5,213 nt of DNA from Thermoplasmata archaeon (lineage in GTDB: Archaea > Thermoplasmatota > Thermoplasmata > Sysuiplasmatales > Sysuiplasmataceae): the NCBI GenBank assembly GCA_021811925.1, contig JAKAPY010000133.1, positions 1 through 5,213 on the forward strand, given 5' to 3'. The position numbers were made by a program, and so were the translations under genes. This document shows positions 5,208 through 5,213 of this stretch, piece by piece (position 1 is the stretch's first letter; every line of letters begins with the position of its first letter). Below the pieces are notes generated by a model that did not search any database, had not been told where the DNA came from, and worked only from the letters and a program-made list of their open reading frames with translations.

Positions 5208-5213
5208 CACCTA

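Noticed and set aside
1..5213. CRISPR array, insertion sequence or integrase
   Set aside because: I saw no regularly spaced long repeats, no terminal inverted repeats around a transposase and no recombinase motifs in any frame.

Overview
The window looks archaeal, most likely from the Thermoplasmatota, though I cannot fix the genus. The reasons are: TATA-like boxes (YTTAAATA type) instead of bacterial -35/-10 pairs; GGAGGT-type ribosome binding sites on only some genes, while others look leaderless; and two small antitoxin types that are common in archaea (a UPF0330/DUF217 VapB and a DUF7557-like 'PRETY' protein). Base composition is intermediate.

Layout. Positions 2-685 (+) hold the C-terminal two thirds of an S66 (LD-carboxypeptidase/MccF-like) serine peptidase, cut by the window edge. 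After a 269-base gap with a TATA box and a strong Shine-Dalgarno, 955-2607 (+) encodes a complete 550-residue DUF262-DUF1524 protein of the GmrSD type IV restriction family. It converges on an unrecognised 169-residue His-rich protein on the minus strand (2740-3249).

From 3300 onward the window is a run of toxin-antitoxin genes. First come AbrB-fold antitoxin plus PIN-domain VapC toxin (3355-3952, +, overlapping). Next is a lone UPF0330 VapB antitoxin on the minus strand (4111-4353), with what may be the tail of a deleted vapC beside it. Last is a ribbon-helix-helix-like antitoxin plus a MazF/PemK-type toxin (4608-5136, +, overlapping).

Interpretation. The right four fifths of the window is a small defence and stability island: a nuclease that probably acts on modified foreign DNA, next to two complete toxin-antitoxin modules and one broken one. 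Each module has its own A+T-rich promoter region, and two of these carry short repeats or palindromes that could be autoregulatory operators. No integrase, transposase, CRISPR array or complete RNA gene is visible. A hairpin at 3970-3992 resembles a tRNA T-arm on the minus strand and is the only hint of an attachment site. The least explained items are the 2740-3249 protein, the helically phased ATAG repeats at 4573-4608, and the decayed sequence at 4020-4110.
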